Of a DNA stretch of 64,000 nt, positions 8,223 through 16,982 are shown one piece after another. The position numbers and the translations under genes were made by a program. Source of the DNA: Bacillus sp. AFS029637 (GTDB lineage: Bacteria > Bacillota > Bacilli > Bacillales > Bacillaceae_G); the NCBI RefSeq assembly GCF_002584985.1, contig NZ_NUPZ01000023.1, positions 270,304 to 334,303 of the forward strand, given 5' to 3'. The notes beneath the pieces were generated by a model. It saw only the letters and a list, made by a program, of their open reading frames with translations, searched no databases and was not told the origin of the DNA. The first letter of the stretch is position 1. The number at the start of each line of letters is the position of its first letter.

Positions 8223-8772
8223 AATTAATTTTTGCATATACACGTGCATCACGTAAGCTACCATCCGGCGCTAGGAAATCATTTTCCATCGTGCCTTCTA
8301 AAATAAATTCTAAACGTTCTGCTAAGTTACATGCGTTTGTATTTGTTGCATCAGTACGAATTTCAATTCTTCTAGCACCTAGTTTATCAAAGGCAAATTG
8401 AATGGCACCTTTAATAGCTTCGGTCATATAGCCTTGTTTTGTATAAGCGCTATGTAGCCAGAAATGAAGTGAAAACTTTGGAATATCCCAGTTTTCAGGT
8501 TTAAGCGTAATCGCCCCGATGAATGTACCTGATACTTTATCGTATAAGTGAAAATCAAGTGTTTCACGAAGTAAAAACTGCCCGTGAGCGTTACGAACAA
8601 TTTCTTCAGCACTCTCTTCTGTTTCAGCGTTAATTGGTATCCACGGCACTAAATCTTCTAGGGAAGCTTGGATTGCTTCATATACTTCGGCACCATCACC
8701 TGGAAACGGTTTGCGAACTTGTAAGCGTTCAGTTTGAAATAATGTTGGAAAATCTAATAATAATGGTTTCAA
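8221..8772 (-). CDS. GNAT N-acetyltransferase, RimJ/RimL type
   Basis: A 183-residue acetyl-CoA-dependent acetyltransferase. It begins with the RimJ/RimL-like LFQTERLQVRKPFPGDG, contains GAITLKPENWD and the acetyl-CoA loop region LHSAYTKQGYMTEAIKGAIQ, then RRIEIRTDATNTNACNLAERLEF cut here into the usual beta6-beta7 region. The family acetylates ribosomal protein N-termini or small molecules; the target here is unknown. Translation starts at TTG (8772) with AGGAGGG seven bases upstream; no better ATG exists. Confidence 0.85.
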   Translation of the reverse strand: MKPLLLDFPTLFQTERLQVRKPFPGDGAEVYEAIQASLEDLVPWIPINAETEESAEEIVRNAHGQFLLRETLDFHLYDKVSGTFIGAITLKPENWDIPKFSLHFWLHSAYTKQGYMTEAIKGAIQFAFDKLGARRIEIRTDATNTNACNLAERLEFILEGTMENDFLAPDGSLRDARVYAKIN

Positions 8773-8837
8773 GAGAAATCCCTCCTATTCTCTACTTTTT
8801 AGTTTAGCAAAGTAGAGCGGAATTTCAATGTTAATTC

Positions 8838-8867
8838 GTCATACTTTTTTTCTTTCTTTCATACATT
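8838..8867 (+). promoter_or_regulatory. sigma-E promoter of spoIIM
   Basis: GTCATACT (8838-8845), 14-base spacer, CATACATT (8860-8867): an excellent match to the sigma-E consensus. spoIIM is a known sigma-E gene in B. subtilis. Confidence 0.8.
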
Positions 8868-8898
8868 TTTAGTAATAGTGTGAACGGAGGGAAGAAAA

Positions 8899-9546
8899 AT
8901 GTGGCGAAAAACTTGGCAAGACCGTGTAACGTCTCACATACTGGAAAACTCTTCATTATATATATTTAACGCTGTTTTATTATTGATGGGAGTAATATTT
9001 GGAGCCATTCTTGTGAATAGTTTACAAATAAATCAAAAACAAGATTTATCATTTTATTTACAGCGTTTTTTTGGACAAGTTTCTAAAGGAGAATTTGCTA
9101 TCGCGGGCGAAATGTTTCGAGAAAGTTACTTTTCGCAGTTAAAATACATCGGCTTTATTTGGATTTTAGGGATTTCAATTATTGGATTGCCACTTATTTT
9201 TATTTTATTATTTGTAAAAGGAGTAGTTGTTGGATTTACAGTAGGTTTTTTAGTAAGTCAGCATGGTTGGAATGGATTATTACTTGCATTCGTATCTGTA
9301 TTGCCACAAAACCTAATCATAATTCCAGTATTTCTCGTTATGACAACGATTGCCGCAAGCTTTTCTTTGCGAATGATTAGGCATCAATTTATCCGGAAAA
9401 TAACGGAGCCACTATTACCATTATTAATTCGTTATACATGCTTTTTTCTTGTGATTGGAGCGGTGTTAGCTCTTGCTTCTAGTGTGGAAGCTTATGCATC
9501 GCCAGTTTTAATGAAAGAAGTCGTTGAAGCTATTAATAAAAAATAA
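8899..9546 (+). CDS. spoIIM: stage II sporulation protein M
   Basis: A 215-residue integral membrane protein with about five hydrophobic segments (for example FNAVLLLMGVIFGAIL and FIWILGISIIGLPLIFILLF). SpoIIM forms the DMP machine with SpoIID and SpoIIP, which thins septal peptidoglycan so that the mother-cell membrane can engulf the forespore. Length and the position directly before fur match B. subtilis. GGAGGG precedes the ATG, and a sigma-E promoter lies upstream. Assignment rests on length, topology and synteny as well as recognised N-terminal sequence. Confidence 0.93.
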   Translation: MWRKTWQDRVTSHILENSSLYIFNAVLLLMGVIFGAILVNSLQINQKQDLSFYLQRFFGQVSKGEFAIAGEMFRESYFSQLKYIGFIWILGISIIGLPLIFILLFVKGVVVGFTVGFLVSQHGWNGLLLAFVSVLPQNLIIIPVFLVMTTIAASFSLRMIRHQFIRKITEPLLPLLIRYTCFFLVIGAVLALASSVEAYASPVLMKEVVEAINKK

Positions 9547-9554
9547 ATACTTTT

Positions 9555-9569
9555 TGAGAATAATTATCA
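9555..9569 (+). promoter_or_regulatory. Fur box upstream of fur
   Basis: TGAGAATAATTATCA matches the 7-1-7 Fur box TGATAATNATTATCA at 13 of 14 defined positions. It lies 23 bases upstream of the -35 element of the fur promoter, suggesting autoregulation or control by a Fur-family paralogue. Confidence 0.65.
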
Positions 9570-9591
9570 ATTTGTTTTTATTGTTTTTCTT

Positions 9592-9619
9592 TTGACAGAA
9601 GCCCTTCTTCTGATATAAT
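9592..9619 (+). promoter_or_regulatory. sigma-A promoter of fur
   Basis: TTGACA (9592-9597), 16-base spacer, TATAAT (9614-9619) with an upstream TG; essentially consensus. Confidence 0.85.
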
Positions 9620-9652
9620 GGTGTAAGAGTGGCGAGGAGGGAGTAGTACCGA

Positions 9653-10108
9653 ATGGAAGAAAGAATTGAACGAATTAAGAAGCAATTACATGCAGCGAGC
9701 TATAAATTAACACCGCAACGTGAAGCAACAGTTCGTGTGCTGCTAGAAAATGAAGAAGATCATTTAAGCGCAGAAGATGTTTACCTCCTTGTAAAAGAAA
9801 AGTCGCCAGAGATCGGATTAGCAACCGTCTATCGAACTTTAGAGCTATTATCTGAGTTGAAAGTTGTCGATAAGATTAACTTCGGAGACGGTGTTTCACG
9901 CTATGACTTACGCCAAGAAGGTGCGCAGCGTTTTCACCATCATTTGATTTGTACACAATGTGGTGCTGTACAAGAAATACAAGAAGATTTACTTGGTGAA
10001 GTGGAAAGGAAAGTAGAACGAGACTGGAGCTTTAAGGTGAAAGATCATCGTTTAACATTCCATGGGATTTGTAAAAATTGTCAAGAAATTGAAACGGATG
10101 AAAAATAA
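9653..10108 (+). CDS. fur: ferric uptake regulator
   Basis: A 151-residue Fur-family repressor. The N-terminal winged helix includes LTPQREATVRVL and IGLATVYRTLELL. The dimer and metal domain has HHH at residues 95-97, Cys100-x2-Cys103 (CTQCG) and Cys140-x2-Cys143 (CKNCQ), which form the structural zinc site. Fur, PerR and Zur are similar, but the position between spoIIM and yqzK-xerD marks this as fur, the iron-dependent repressor of siderophore and iron uptake genes. It has a consensus promoter with a Fur box upstream. Confidence 0.92.
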   Translation: MEERIERIKKQLHAASYKLTPQREATVRVLLENEEDHLSAEDVYLLVKEKSPEIGLATVYRTLELLSELKVVDKINFGDGVSRYDLRQEGAQRFHHHLICTQCGAVQEIQEDLLGEVERKVERDWSFKVKDHRLTFHGICKNCQEIETDEK

Positions 10109-10140
10109 CCTTTTCCTATTTATCTAGGAAGAGGTTTTTT
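10108..10140 (+). terminator. terminator after fur
   Basis: AACCTTTTCCT pairs imperfectly with AGGAAGAGGTT, followed by TTTTTT. Confidence 0.75.
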
Positions 10141-10211
10141 ATTTGAATAAGGTATAAATTGGTGAAAGCTTGGCATATGTTGTAATAACTTATATTTTGG
10201 AGGAATTTACA

Positions 10212-10442
10212 ATGCGCCGAGCTTTAAAATTAACTTTTGATGGAATAAAAGTATTTTTATTATTTACAAGTTGTACGATTTTGTTTTATTTCGCTATACT
10301 ATGGATAAATGAAGAATATGAAAGCTATCATCGTTATGAAAAGCCAAAAGAAGAGACTGTAGAAAAAGTATCAGGGAATGAAGAGCCGGCAAAGGATGCT
10401 TTCGTAAATAGAATGATGTTTTTCTATGAAAGTGGGGAGTAG
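10212..10442 (+). CDS. yqzK: YqzK family small membrane protein (DUF4227)
   Basis: A 76-residue protein with one membrane segment (VFLLFTSCTILFYFAILWI, about residues 13-31) followed by a charged C-terminal tail. Size, topology and position between fur and xerD match B. subtilis yqzK, a gene of unknown role. The ATG at 10212 has GGAGG seven bases upstream; an earlier in-frame start lacks a site. xerD begins six bases after the stop, so the two are probably co-transcribed. Confidence 0.8.
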   Translation: MRRALKLTFDGIKVFLLFTSCTILFYFAILWINEEYESYHRYEKPKEETVEKVSGNEEPAKDAFVNRMMFFYESGE

Positions 10443-10448
10443 TGTAGA

Positions 10449-11339
10449 TTGGAAGATCAATTAAAAGATTTTATTCATTATATGGTTGTCGAAAAGGGAT
10501 TAGCGAAAAATACAGTAGTATCTTATGAACGTGATTTGAAAAGTTATGTAAAGTATTTGCAAAATGTAGAACAGGCAAAAACTTTTCATGAAGTGACACG
10601 CTTGCATATTGTTAACTTTCTACAACATTTAAAAGAAAACGGAAAATCTTCGAAAACATTAGCACGTCATATAGCATCGATTCGTTCGTTTCACCAATTT
10701 TTACTTCGTGAACGGGCGGTAGAACACGACCCATCCGTACATATTGAAACGCCGCAAGGAGAGCGGAAATTACCAAAAGTATTATCAGTTGATGAAGTAG
10801 AGGCGTTACTTCAGACACCAAAAATGACGAGTGCTTTTGGAGTTCGTGATAAGGCGATGCTAGAGTTACTGTATGCGACAGGACTTCGCGTTTCAGAATT
10901 AATCGCACTAAATTTAGAAGATGTCCATTTAACGATGGGGTTTGTTCGTTGCATAGGGAAAGGGAATAAAGAAAGAATTATTCCATTAGGAAGTTTAGCG
11001 ACGGAAGCGATTCAAAAGTATATTGAAAAAGGAAGACGAGAATTGATGGGTAAAAAAGTAGTAGATGCACTCTTTTTAAACCATCATGGTAATCGATTAT
11101 CGAGACAAGGTTTTTGGAAAATTTTAAAACGATTAGCGAAAGAAGCAAATATTGAAAAAGAGCTGACACCGCATACGTTGCGTCACTCTTTTGCTACGCA
11201 TTTATTAGAAAATGGGGCAGATTTACGTGCTGTACAAGAAATGCTTGGACATGCCGATATTTCGACGACGCAAATTTATACGCACGTTTCAAAAACTAGA
11301 TTAAAAGATGTATATAAACAGTTTCATCCGAGAGCATAG
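10449..11339 (+). CDS. xerD: tyrosine recombinase XerD
   Basis: A 296-residue site-specific recombinase. The N-terminal SAM-like core-binding domain (1-105) is followed by the catalytic domain with Arg147 (ATGLRVSEL), Lys171 (IGKGNKER), His242 and Arg245 ([13 protein letters not shown]), His268 (LGHADIS) and the nucleophile Tyr277 (TQIYTHVS). With XerC it resolves chromosome dimers at dif. Gene order fur-yqzK-xerD-deoB matches B. subtilis ripX. The start codon is TTG, preceded by GGGGAG. No phage or integron features are nearby, so this is the housekeeping enzyme. Confidence 0.93.
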   Translation: MEDQLKDFIHYMVVEKGLAKNTVVSYERDLKSYVKYLQNVEQAKTFHEVTRLHIVNFLQHLKENGKSSKTLARHIASIRSFHQFLLRERAVEHDPSVHIETPQGERKLPKVLSVDEVEALLQTPKMTSAFGVRDKAMLELLYATGLRVSELIALNLEDVHLTMGFVRCIGKGNKERIIPLGSLATEAIQKYIEKGRRELMGKKVVDALFLNHHGNRLSRQGFWKILKRLAKEANIEKELTPHTLRHSFATHLLENGADLRAVQEMLGHADISTTQIYTHVSKTRLKDVYKQFHPRA

Positions 11340-11358
11340 TTACTATGCTCTTTTTTTT
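11331..11358 (+). terminator. terminator after xerD
   Basis: AGAGCATA pairs with TATGCTCT around GTTAC, followed by eight or more T; it overlaps the last xerD codons. Confidence 0.82.
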
Positions 11359-11487
11359 CATAGATTCAGAAGGAAAGATCGTTTCACAGAAACTTCACAA
11401 ACATTTCGTACATTGTTTTCAGTAGAAGACTGGAATATTACAATGTATTTCCTCTATACTAAATACAGTATGAAGGAGGAAATGATG

Positions 11488-12228
11488 ATGAAAAAACTTA
11501 TTATGACTTTATTTATCGCGATGCTAGCGTTGGCTGGCTGTAATACAAACAAAGAAGAACCGAAAAAAGAACAGAAACTTGAGGCTGTAAAAGTAGCGGT
11601 TCAAACAAATCCGAAAGAAATTAAACCAGGTGAAAAAACAGAAGTACAAGCACTTGTTACACAAGGAAAAGAGAAAGTAACGGATGCTGATGATGTAAAG
11701 TTTGAAATTTGGAAAGATGGCGACGAAAAGCACGAGATGTTAAATGGTAAGCATAAAGGGAAAGGTGTTTATGCAGTAGAGAAAACGTTTGAGACGGATG
11801 GAGTATACCATATTATCGCTCACACTAATGCACGTGAGATGCATGTTATGCCGGAAGTAAAAGTTGCTGTAGGAAATGCGAAAGTAGAAGATGCGAAAAA
11901 AGAAAGTAACGATCACGATGCAGGACACGGCGATCACAAAAGTGACACAATGATTCACCTTATGGCTGGTGATATAAAAGCAAATGCTGAATCAACGATG
12001 AAAGTTCATTTAAAGCAAAAAGAAGAGGCATTAACGGGTGCTGAAGTCCAACTTGAGATTTGGAAAGATGGTGTTGAAAAACACGAATTTATTCCTGCGA
12101 AAGAAGGGAATAAAGGAGAATATGAAAGTAAACATACTTTTAAAGAGAACGGTACTTACAAAGTGAAAGTGCATGTGAGAAAAGGCGAACTGCATGAACA
12201 TAAAGAAGAAACAGTAGAAGTCAAATAA
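11488..12228 (+). CDS. lipoprotein with two FixH/YtkA-like domains
   Basis: A 246-residue predicted lipoprotein. The signal peptide MKKLIMTLFIAMLALAGC ends in lipobox LAG-Cys18. Two similar beta-sandwich-like domains follow. Both contain the pattern EIWKDG-x-EKHE (FEIWKDGDEKHEM and LEIWKDGVEKHEF) and end in GxYxVKVHV or GVYHIIAHT. A His/Asp-rich linker (NDHDAGHGDHKSD) joins them, a possible metal-binding stretch. The fold resembles YtkA/FixH domains. There is no equivalent at this place in B. subtilis, where xerD is followed by drm. GGAGG lies eight bases before the ATG at 11488. It ends in its own terminator, so it is monocistronic. Function unknown; an extracytoplasmic metal- or copper-related role is a guess. 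Confidence 0.75.
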   Translation: MKKLIMTLFIAMLALAGCNTNKEEPKKEQKLEAVKVAVQTNPKEIKPGEKTEVQALVTQGKEKVTDADDVKFEIWKDGDEKHEMLNGKHKGKGVYAVEKTFETDGVYHIIAHTNAREMHVMPEVKVAVGNAKVEDAKKESNDHDAGHGDHKSDTMIHLMAGDIKANAESTMKVHLKQKEEALTGAEVQLEIWKDGVEKHEFIPAKEGNKGEYESKHTFKENGTYKVKVHVRKGELHEHKEETVEVK

Positions 12229-12229
12229 T

Positions 12230-12256
12230 GAGCAGCTCTTTAGAGCTGCTTTTTAT
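12230..12256 (+). terminator. terminator after the FixH-like lipoprotein gene
   Basis: AGCAGCTCT pairs with AGAGCTGCT around a TT loop, followed by TTTTATTTT. Confidence 0.85.
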
Positions 12257-12292
12257 TTTGTATTATAAAGAAATAAGTCACAAAATAGTTAG

Positions 12293-12325
12293 CACTTCTT
12301 TGTATAATGGATTACAATAGAAGTG
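12293..12325 (+). promoter_or_regulatory. dyad around a TATAAT box upstream of deoB
   Basis: CACTTCT-TTGTA on the left and TACAA-T-AGAAGTG on the right form an imperfect dyad centred on TATAAT (12303-12308). No good -35 is seen at 16-18 bases. It has no T-run, so it is not a terminator. Confidence 0.4.
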
Positions 12326-12362
12326 TGAAGAAAATGAGAAATTCTACGAAAATGTATTAAAA

Positions 12363-12376
12363 AGAAAGCGTAAACA
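12363..12376 (+). promoter_or_regulatory. cre-like CcpA site upstream of deoB
   Basis: AGAAAGCGTAAACA matches the cre pattern TGWAANCGNTNWCA at all but two defined positions. It lies just before TATGAT (12380-12385), a candidate -10 with weak -35 TTAAAA. Glucose repression of the nucleoside operon would make sense. Confidence 0.45.
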
Positions 12377-12392
12377 TGTTATGATATCAATA

Positions 12393-12411
12393 TCAGATGT
12401 CTGACATCTGA
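12393..12411 (+). promoter_or_regulatory. perfect 19-bp palindrome, candidate repressor operator for deoB operon
   Basis: TCAGATGTCTGACATCTGA is a perfect palindrome (9-base arms, central T). It would cover positions about +1 to +19 of a transcript starting from TATGAT at 12380. The shape, with GTC-T-GAC at the centre, is reminiscent of GntR/FadR-type operators. Confidence 0.6.
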
Positions 12412-12594
12412 CTTAGAAAAAATTAGAAATGTTTTTAAGTCGTTTCCAGTAAAACAAAATAGGTTAGAGAATGATTGAAAGAAGTACTGTTTGACAATGA
12501 GAACGAAATATAATTCTTATGGATAACAGTTTCACTTTATAGCGTTTTGAACATACTACAAGAAGTAGAACTGAACTTATAGGAGGTCGCAGTT

Positions 12595-13779
12595 ATGAAT
12601 AAATATAAACGTATATTCTTAGTCGTAATGGACTCTGTGGGAATCGGTGAAGCACCGGATGCGGAGCAATTTGGTGATTTAGGTTCTGATACAATTGGAC
12701 ATATTGCTGAGCATATGAACGGATTACAAATGCCGAATATGGTGAAATTAGGTCTTGGAAACATTCGTGAAATGAAAGGTATCTCTAAAGTAGAAAAGCC
12801 ACTTGGATATTATACAAAAATGCAAGAAAAATCTACGGGCAAAGATACAATGACAGGACACTGGGAAATTATGGGACTTTACATTGATACGCCATTCCAA
12901 GTGTTCCCTGAAGGATTCCCGAAAGAATTACTTGATGAATTAGAAGAAAAAACAGGCCGTAAAATTATCGGTAATAAGCCAGCTTCCGGAACTGAAATTC
13001 TTGATGAACTTGGTCAAGAGCAAATGGAAACAGGCTCTTTAATCGTTTATACGTCTGCTGATAGCGTACTACAAATCGCAGCACACGAAGAAGTAGTGCC
13101 ACTTGATGAGTTATATAAAATTTGTAAAATTGCACGTGAATTAACATTAGATGAGAAGTATATGGTAGGACGTGTTATCGCTCGTCCATTCGTTGGTGAG
13201 CCAGGTAAATTCACACGTACACCAAATCGCCATGACTATGCGTTAAAGCCATTTGGCCGCACAGTAATGAATGAATTAAAAGATAGTGACTATGATGTAA
13301 TTGCGATCGGTAAAATTTCTGACATATATGATGGTGAAGGGGTAACGGAATCACTTCGTACGAAGTCTAATATGGATGGAATGGATAAACTTGTAGATAC
13401 ATTAAACATGGACTTTACAGGTCTTAGTTTCTTAAACTTAGTTGACTTTGATGCATTATTTGGTCACCGCCGTGATCCACAAGGATATGGAGAAGCATTG
13501 CAAGAATATGATGCACGTCTTCCAGAAGTATTCGAAAAACTAAAAGAAGATGATCTATTATTAATTACAGCAGATCACGGTAATGATCCAGTTCACCACG
13601 GTACTGATCATACACGTGAATATGTACCGTTATTAGCATATAGCCCAAGCATGAAAGAAGGCGGACAAGAATTATCAATTCGTCAAACATTTGCTGATAT
13701 TGGTGCAACAGTAGCAGAAAACTTCGGTGTGAAAATGCCAGAATACGGCACAAGCTTCTTAAACGAGCTAAAGAAATAG
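12595..13779 (+). CDS. deoB: phosphopentomutase
   Basis: A 394-residue metalloenzyme (B. subtilis Drm). It interconverts ribose 1-phosphate or deoxyribose 1-phosphate with the 5-phosphates, linking nucleoside phosphorolysis to the pentose pathway. Seen are the N-terminal metal site [15 protein letters not shown], the phosphothreonine region [15 protein letters not shown] and the C-terminal alkaline-phosphatase-superfamily motif [11 protein letters not shown] followed by [18 protein letters not shown] precedes the ATG. First gene of a three-gene operon with pupG and pdp; a long leader with operator-like repeats precedes it. Confidence 0.95.
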   Translation: MNKYKRIFLVVMDSVGIGEAPDAEQFGDLGSDTIGHIAEHMNGLQMPNMVKLGLGNIREMKGISKVEKPLGYYTKMQEKSTGKDTMTGHWEIMGLYIDTPFQVFPEGFPKELLDELEEKTGRKIIGNKPASGTEILDELGQEQMETGSLIVYTSADSVLQIAAHEEVVPLDELYKICKIARELTLDEKYMVGRVIARPFVGEPGKFTRTPNRHDYALKPFGRTVMNELKDSDYDVIAIGKISDIYDGEGVTESLRTKSNMDGMDKLVDTLNMDFTGLSFLNLVDFDALFGHRRDPQGYGEALQEYDARLPEVFEKLKEDDLLLITADHGNDPVHHGTDHTREYVPLLAYSPSMKEGGQELSIRQTFADIGATVAENFGVKMPEYGTSFLNELKK

Positions 13780-13791
13780 GGGGATAAAAAA

Positions 13792-14613
13792 ATGAATCGT
13801 GAACTTATTACAAAATCAGCTTCATACTTAAAAGAGAAATTCCAAGAAACACCACAAGTAGGACTAATCCTTGGATCAGGACTAGGTGTATTAGCAGATG
13901 AAATCGAGAACGCAGTAACAGTACCTTACAGTGAAATCCCTGAATTCCCAGTGTCAACTGTAGAAGGTCATGCAGGTCAATTAGTATTCGGTACACTTCA
14001 AGGTGTTCCTGTAGTAGCAATGCAAGGACGTTTCCATTTCTATGAAGGATACGATATGCAAAAAGTAACATTCCCAGTTCGTGTTATGAAAGAACTAGGT
14101 GTAGAAACAGTTGTTGTAACGAATGCAGCTGGTGGTGTAAATACATCATTTGAGCCAGGTGACCTTATGTTAATTTCAGATCACATCAACTTCATGGGTA
14201 CAAATCCATTAATCGGACCAAATGATTCTGAAATGGGTGTACGTTTCCCTGATATGTCTACATCATATACGACAGAACTTCGCGAAATGGCGAAACAAGT
14301 TGCAGCAGATTTAAATATTAAAGTACAAGAAGGTGTATACGTTGGAATGACAGGTCCTGTATATGAAACACCTGCTGAAATTCGTATGATTCGTACAATT
14401 GGCGGAGATGCAGTTGGTATGTCAACAGTACCTGAAGTAATTGTAGCGCGTCATGCTGGTATGAAAGTACTTGGTATTTCTTGTATTTCAAATATGGCAG
14501 CTGGTATTTTAGATCAGCCACTTCACCACGATGAAGTAATCGAAACGACAGAACGTGTTAAAGCTAACTTCTTAGCATTAGTAAAAGCAATCGTAAAACA
14601 AATGAAGGGGTGA
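13792..14613 (+). CDS. pupG: purine-nucleoside phosphorylase (inosine/guanosine type)
   Basis: A 273-residue enzyme that cleaves purine nucleosides with phosphate to the base and (deoxy)ribose 1-phosphate. Motifs of the trimeric PNP class are visible: [14 protein letters not shown] near residue 25, GRFHFYEGY near 83, [10 protein letters not shown] near 108 and [13 protein letters not shown] plus VGMSTVPEV in the C-terminal half. It lies 12 bases after deoB, with GGGGGAT as ribosome-binding site. Also called punA. The product sugar phosphate is the substrate of the DeoB enzyme encoded just upstream. Confidence 0.95.
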   Translation: MNRELITKSASYLKEKFQETPQVGLILGSGLGVLADEIENAVTVPYSEIPEFPVSTVEGHAGQLVFGTLQGVPVVAMQGRFHFYEGYDMQKVTFPVRVMKELGVETVVVTNAAGGVNTSFEPGDLMLISDHINFMGTNPLIGPNDSEMGVRFPDMSTSYTTELREMAKQVAADLNIKVQEGVYVGMTGPVYETPAEIRMIRTIGGDAVGMSTVPEVIVARHAGMKVLGISCISNMAAGILDQPLHHDEVIETTERVKANFLALVKAIVKQMKG

Positions 14614-14620
14614 CTTCACA

Positions 14621-15925
14621 ATGAGAATGGTGGACCTAATTGCAAAAAAACGTGATGGACATGCATTAACGACAGAAGAAATCAACTTTATCGTTGAAGG
14701 ATATACAAATGGTGATATTCCTGATTATCAAGTAAGTTCACTTGCAATGGCAATTTTCTTCCAAGATATGAACGATCAAGAACGTGCTGATTTAACGATG
14801 GCAATGGTAAATAGCGGTGATACAATCGATTTATCAGCTATTGAAGGAGTAAAAGTAGATAAGCATTCAACAGGTGGTGTTGGTGATACAACGACACTTG
14901 TATTAGGTCCATTAGTAGCTGCTTTAGGTGTACCAGTTGCAAAAATGTCTGGACGTGGTTTAGGACATACTGGTGGTACAATTGACAAATTAGAAGCAGT
15001 TCCAGGATTCCATGTGGAAATTGAAAATGAAGAATTCATGCGTCTTGTAAATGAAAATAAAATTGCTGTAATCGGCCAAAGTGGAAACTTAACGCCTGCT
15101 GATAAAAAGTTATATGCACTTCGTGATGTAACAGCAACAGTAAACTCAATTCCGCTTATTGCAAGCTCGATTATGAGTAAGAAAATTGCTGCTGGTGCAG
15201 ATGCGATTGTTCTTGATGTAAAAACTGGAGCAGGCGCATTTATGAAAACAGATGAAGATGCAAAACGTTTAGCAGAAGCGATGGTACGAATTGGTAATAA
15301 CGTTGGTCGTAATACGATGGCAGTTATTTCTGATATGAGTCAACCACTTGGTGAGGCTATTGGTAACGCATTAGAAGTACAAGAAGCAATTGATACATTA
15401 CAAGGTAAAGGACCGAAAGATTTAGAAGAGTTATGTTTAACACTTGGAAGTCAAATGGTATACCTTGCTGGACAAGCTTCATCTTTAGAAGATGCTCGTG
15501 AAAAATTAATTGAAGTAATGAACAACGGAAAAGCGTTACAATCATTTAAAACGTTCTTATCAGCGCAAGGCGGCGACGCATCTGTTGTTGATGATCCTTC
15601 TAAATTGCCGCAAGCACAATTTAAAATTGAAGTGGAAGCGAAAGAAGATGGATATGTATCAGAAATCGTTGCAGACGAAATCGGAACAGCAGCAATGCTT
15701 CTAGGAGCAGGACGTGCAACGAAAGAGTCTGAAATTGATTTAGCAGTTGGTTTAATGCTTCGCAAAAAAGTAGGGGACAGCGTGAAAAAAGGTGACTCAC
15801 TAGTTACAATTTACGCAAACCGCGAAAATGTTGAAGATGTAAAAGCGAAAATTTATGAGAACATGAAGATCTCTAAAGAACACGTAGATGCACCAACTTT
15901 AGTACATGGTATCGTAACGAAGTAA
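14621..15925 (+). CDS. pdp: pyrimidine-nucleoside phosphorylase
   Basis: A 434-residue enzyme that splits uridine and thymidine with phosphate. Typical motifs: [15 protein letters not shown] and [18 protein letters not shown] near residues 80-125, and [20 protein letters not shown] near 185. The C-terminal third is the glycyl-rich domain of the thymidine phosphorylase family. It follows pupG by seven bases, AAGGGGTGAC being the ribosome-binding site. In B. subtilis pdp is in the dra-nupC-pdp operon; here it has joined deoB-pupG, so one transcript covers purine and pyrimidine salvage. Confidence 0.95.
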   Translation: MRMVDLIAKKRDGHALTTEEINFIVEGYTNGDIPDYQVSSLAMAIFFQDMNDQERADLTMAMVNSGDTIDLSAIEGVKVDKHSTGGVGDTTTLVLGPLVAALGVPVAKMSGRGLGHTGGTIDKLEAVPGFHVEIENEEFMRLVNENKIAVIGQSGNLTPADKKLYALRDVTATVNSIPLIASSIMSKKIAAGADAIVLDVKTGAGAFMKTDEDAKRLAEAMVRIGNNVGRNTMAVISDMSQPLGEAIGNALEVQEAIDTLQGKGPKDLEELCLTLGSQMVYLAGQASSLEDAREKLIEVMNNGKALQSFKTFLSAQGGDASVVDDPSKLPQAQFKIEVEAKEDGYVSEIVADEIGTAAMLLGAGRATKESEIDLAVGLMLRKKVGDSVKKGDSLVTIYANRENVEDVKAKIYENMKISKEHVDAPTLVHGIVTK

Positions 15926-15926
15926 T

Positions 15927-15963
15927 AAAAGAGGCTGAGGAGATTTCTCCTTGGCTTTTTTTA
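15927..15963 (+). terminator. terminator after pdp
   Basis: GAGGCTGAGGAG-ATTT-CTCCTTGGCTT forms a hairpin followed by TTTTTT. Confidence 0.75.
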
Positions 15964-15997
15964 CTATTTTTTGTTTATAATAATAATGGGTGAAATT

Positions 15998-16948
15998 ATG
16001 ATTAGAATTTGTGCAATAACAAAAACAGACGAAGTATTATATGACGTTTCGCTAGAAGAAACAACGAAAGACCATATTGTATGGTATTGGCTCGATTTAT
16101 ATAAGCCAACGAAAGAAGAGTATACATATATTTTGCAAGATCATTTTAAGTTCCATCCCCTGGCAATTGAAGATTGTATAGAATATGTACAGAGGCCAAA
16201 AGTTGATTTCTATGATGGATATAACTTTTTAGTTCTTCACGGATTTGGTGAGGATGGGCTTGAACCACATGAAATCGATTTATTTGTTAGTGATCGCTAT
16301 ATTGTTTCTTTCCATTTTTCTCATAACAATGCGATTGAAAGAGTATGGAAAACGCTTGGTGAAAAGAAACGGATTAAGAAGGGGCCTTTACATGTAGCGC
16401 ATACGATTATAGACCAAATTGTAGATGACTATTTTGCACCTGTTTACTACATTGAAGATCATTTAAATGCAATTGATGATAATTTAACAGGTGAGACAGC
16501 AGGAAGTGTGCTAGAAGAGGTATTTGATATACGTGCAGATTTATCTAAACTAAGGCGTACAATTATTCCAATGCGTGATTTATTATATCGTATTTTAAAT
16601 TCAACTCGATTTTACGGTATAAGTGATCATGAAATTTATTTTAAAGATATACATGATCATTTACTTAAACTGACTGAAATGATTGAAGCGAGCCGAGAGT
16701 TAACGGCAGATATTAGAGATAGCTATTTTTCATTAAACTCGCACCATATGAATAATATTATGAAAACATTAACTGTTTTCTCAACTATTTTTATGCCATT
16801 AACATTTATTGCAGGAGTATACGGAATGAATTTTTCGCATATGCCGGAGTTAGGCGGACAGTATAGTTATTTTATTTGCCTACTTATCATGGCGCTAATT
16901 GGTGGCGGAATGATGGCTTGGTTTTATAAAAAAGGATGGTTTAAGTAA
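15998..16948 (+). CDS. corA: CorA family divalent cation transporter
   Basis: A 316-residue membrane transporter. A long cytoplasmic domain (acidic and helical, with DYFAPVYYIEDHLNAIDDNL) is followed by two C-terminal membrane helices. The CorA signature GMN is present in AGVYGMNFSHMPEL between them, and the basic tail ends YKKGWFK. Mg2+, Co2+ or Ni2+ passes through the pentamer. The ATG at 15998 follows GGGTGAA; upstream in-frame ATG codons lack sites. Several corA-like genes exist in most Bacillus genomes, so the ion preference is uncertain. Confidence 0.9.
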   Translation: MIRICAITKTDEVLYDVSLEETTKDHIVWYWLDLYKPTKEEYTYILQDHFKFHPLAIEDCIEYVQRPKVDFYDGYNFLVLHGFGEDGLEPHEIDLFVSDRYIVSFHFSHNNAIERVWKTLGEKKRIKKGPLHVAHTIIDQIVDDYFAPVYYIEDHLNAIDDNLTGETAGSVLEEVFDIRADLSKLRRTIIPMRDLLYRILNSTRFYGISDHEIYFKDIHDHLLKLTEMIEASRELTADIRDSYFSLNSHHMNNIMKTLTVFSTIFMPLTFIAGVYGMNFSHMPELGGQYSYFICLLIMALIGGGMMAWFYKKGWFK

Positions 16949-16949
16949 A

Positions 16950-16982
16950 AAAACACCGAGGGAAATCCTCGGTGTTTTCTAC
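16950..16982. terminator. bidirectional terminator between corA and the purine permease
   Basis: AAACACCGAG pairs with CTCGGTGTTT, with A-run and T-run flanks. Confidence 0.88.

Noticed and set aside
10449-11339. Tyrosine recombinase as sign of an integrated element
   Set aside because: Gene order and sequence identify housekeeping XerD; no attachment-site repeats or phage genes are near.
12491-12514. TTGACA and TATAAT before deoB
   Set aside because: The spacer is only 12 bases, too short for sigma-A.
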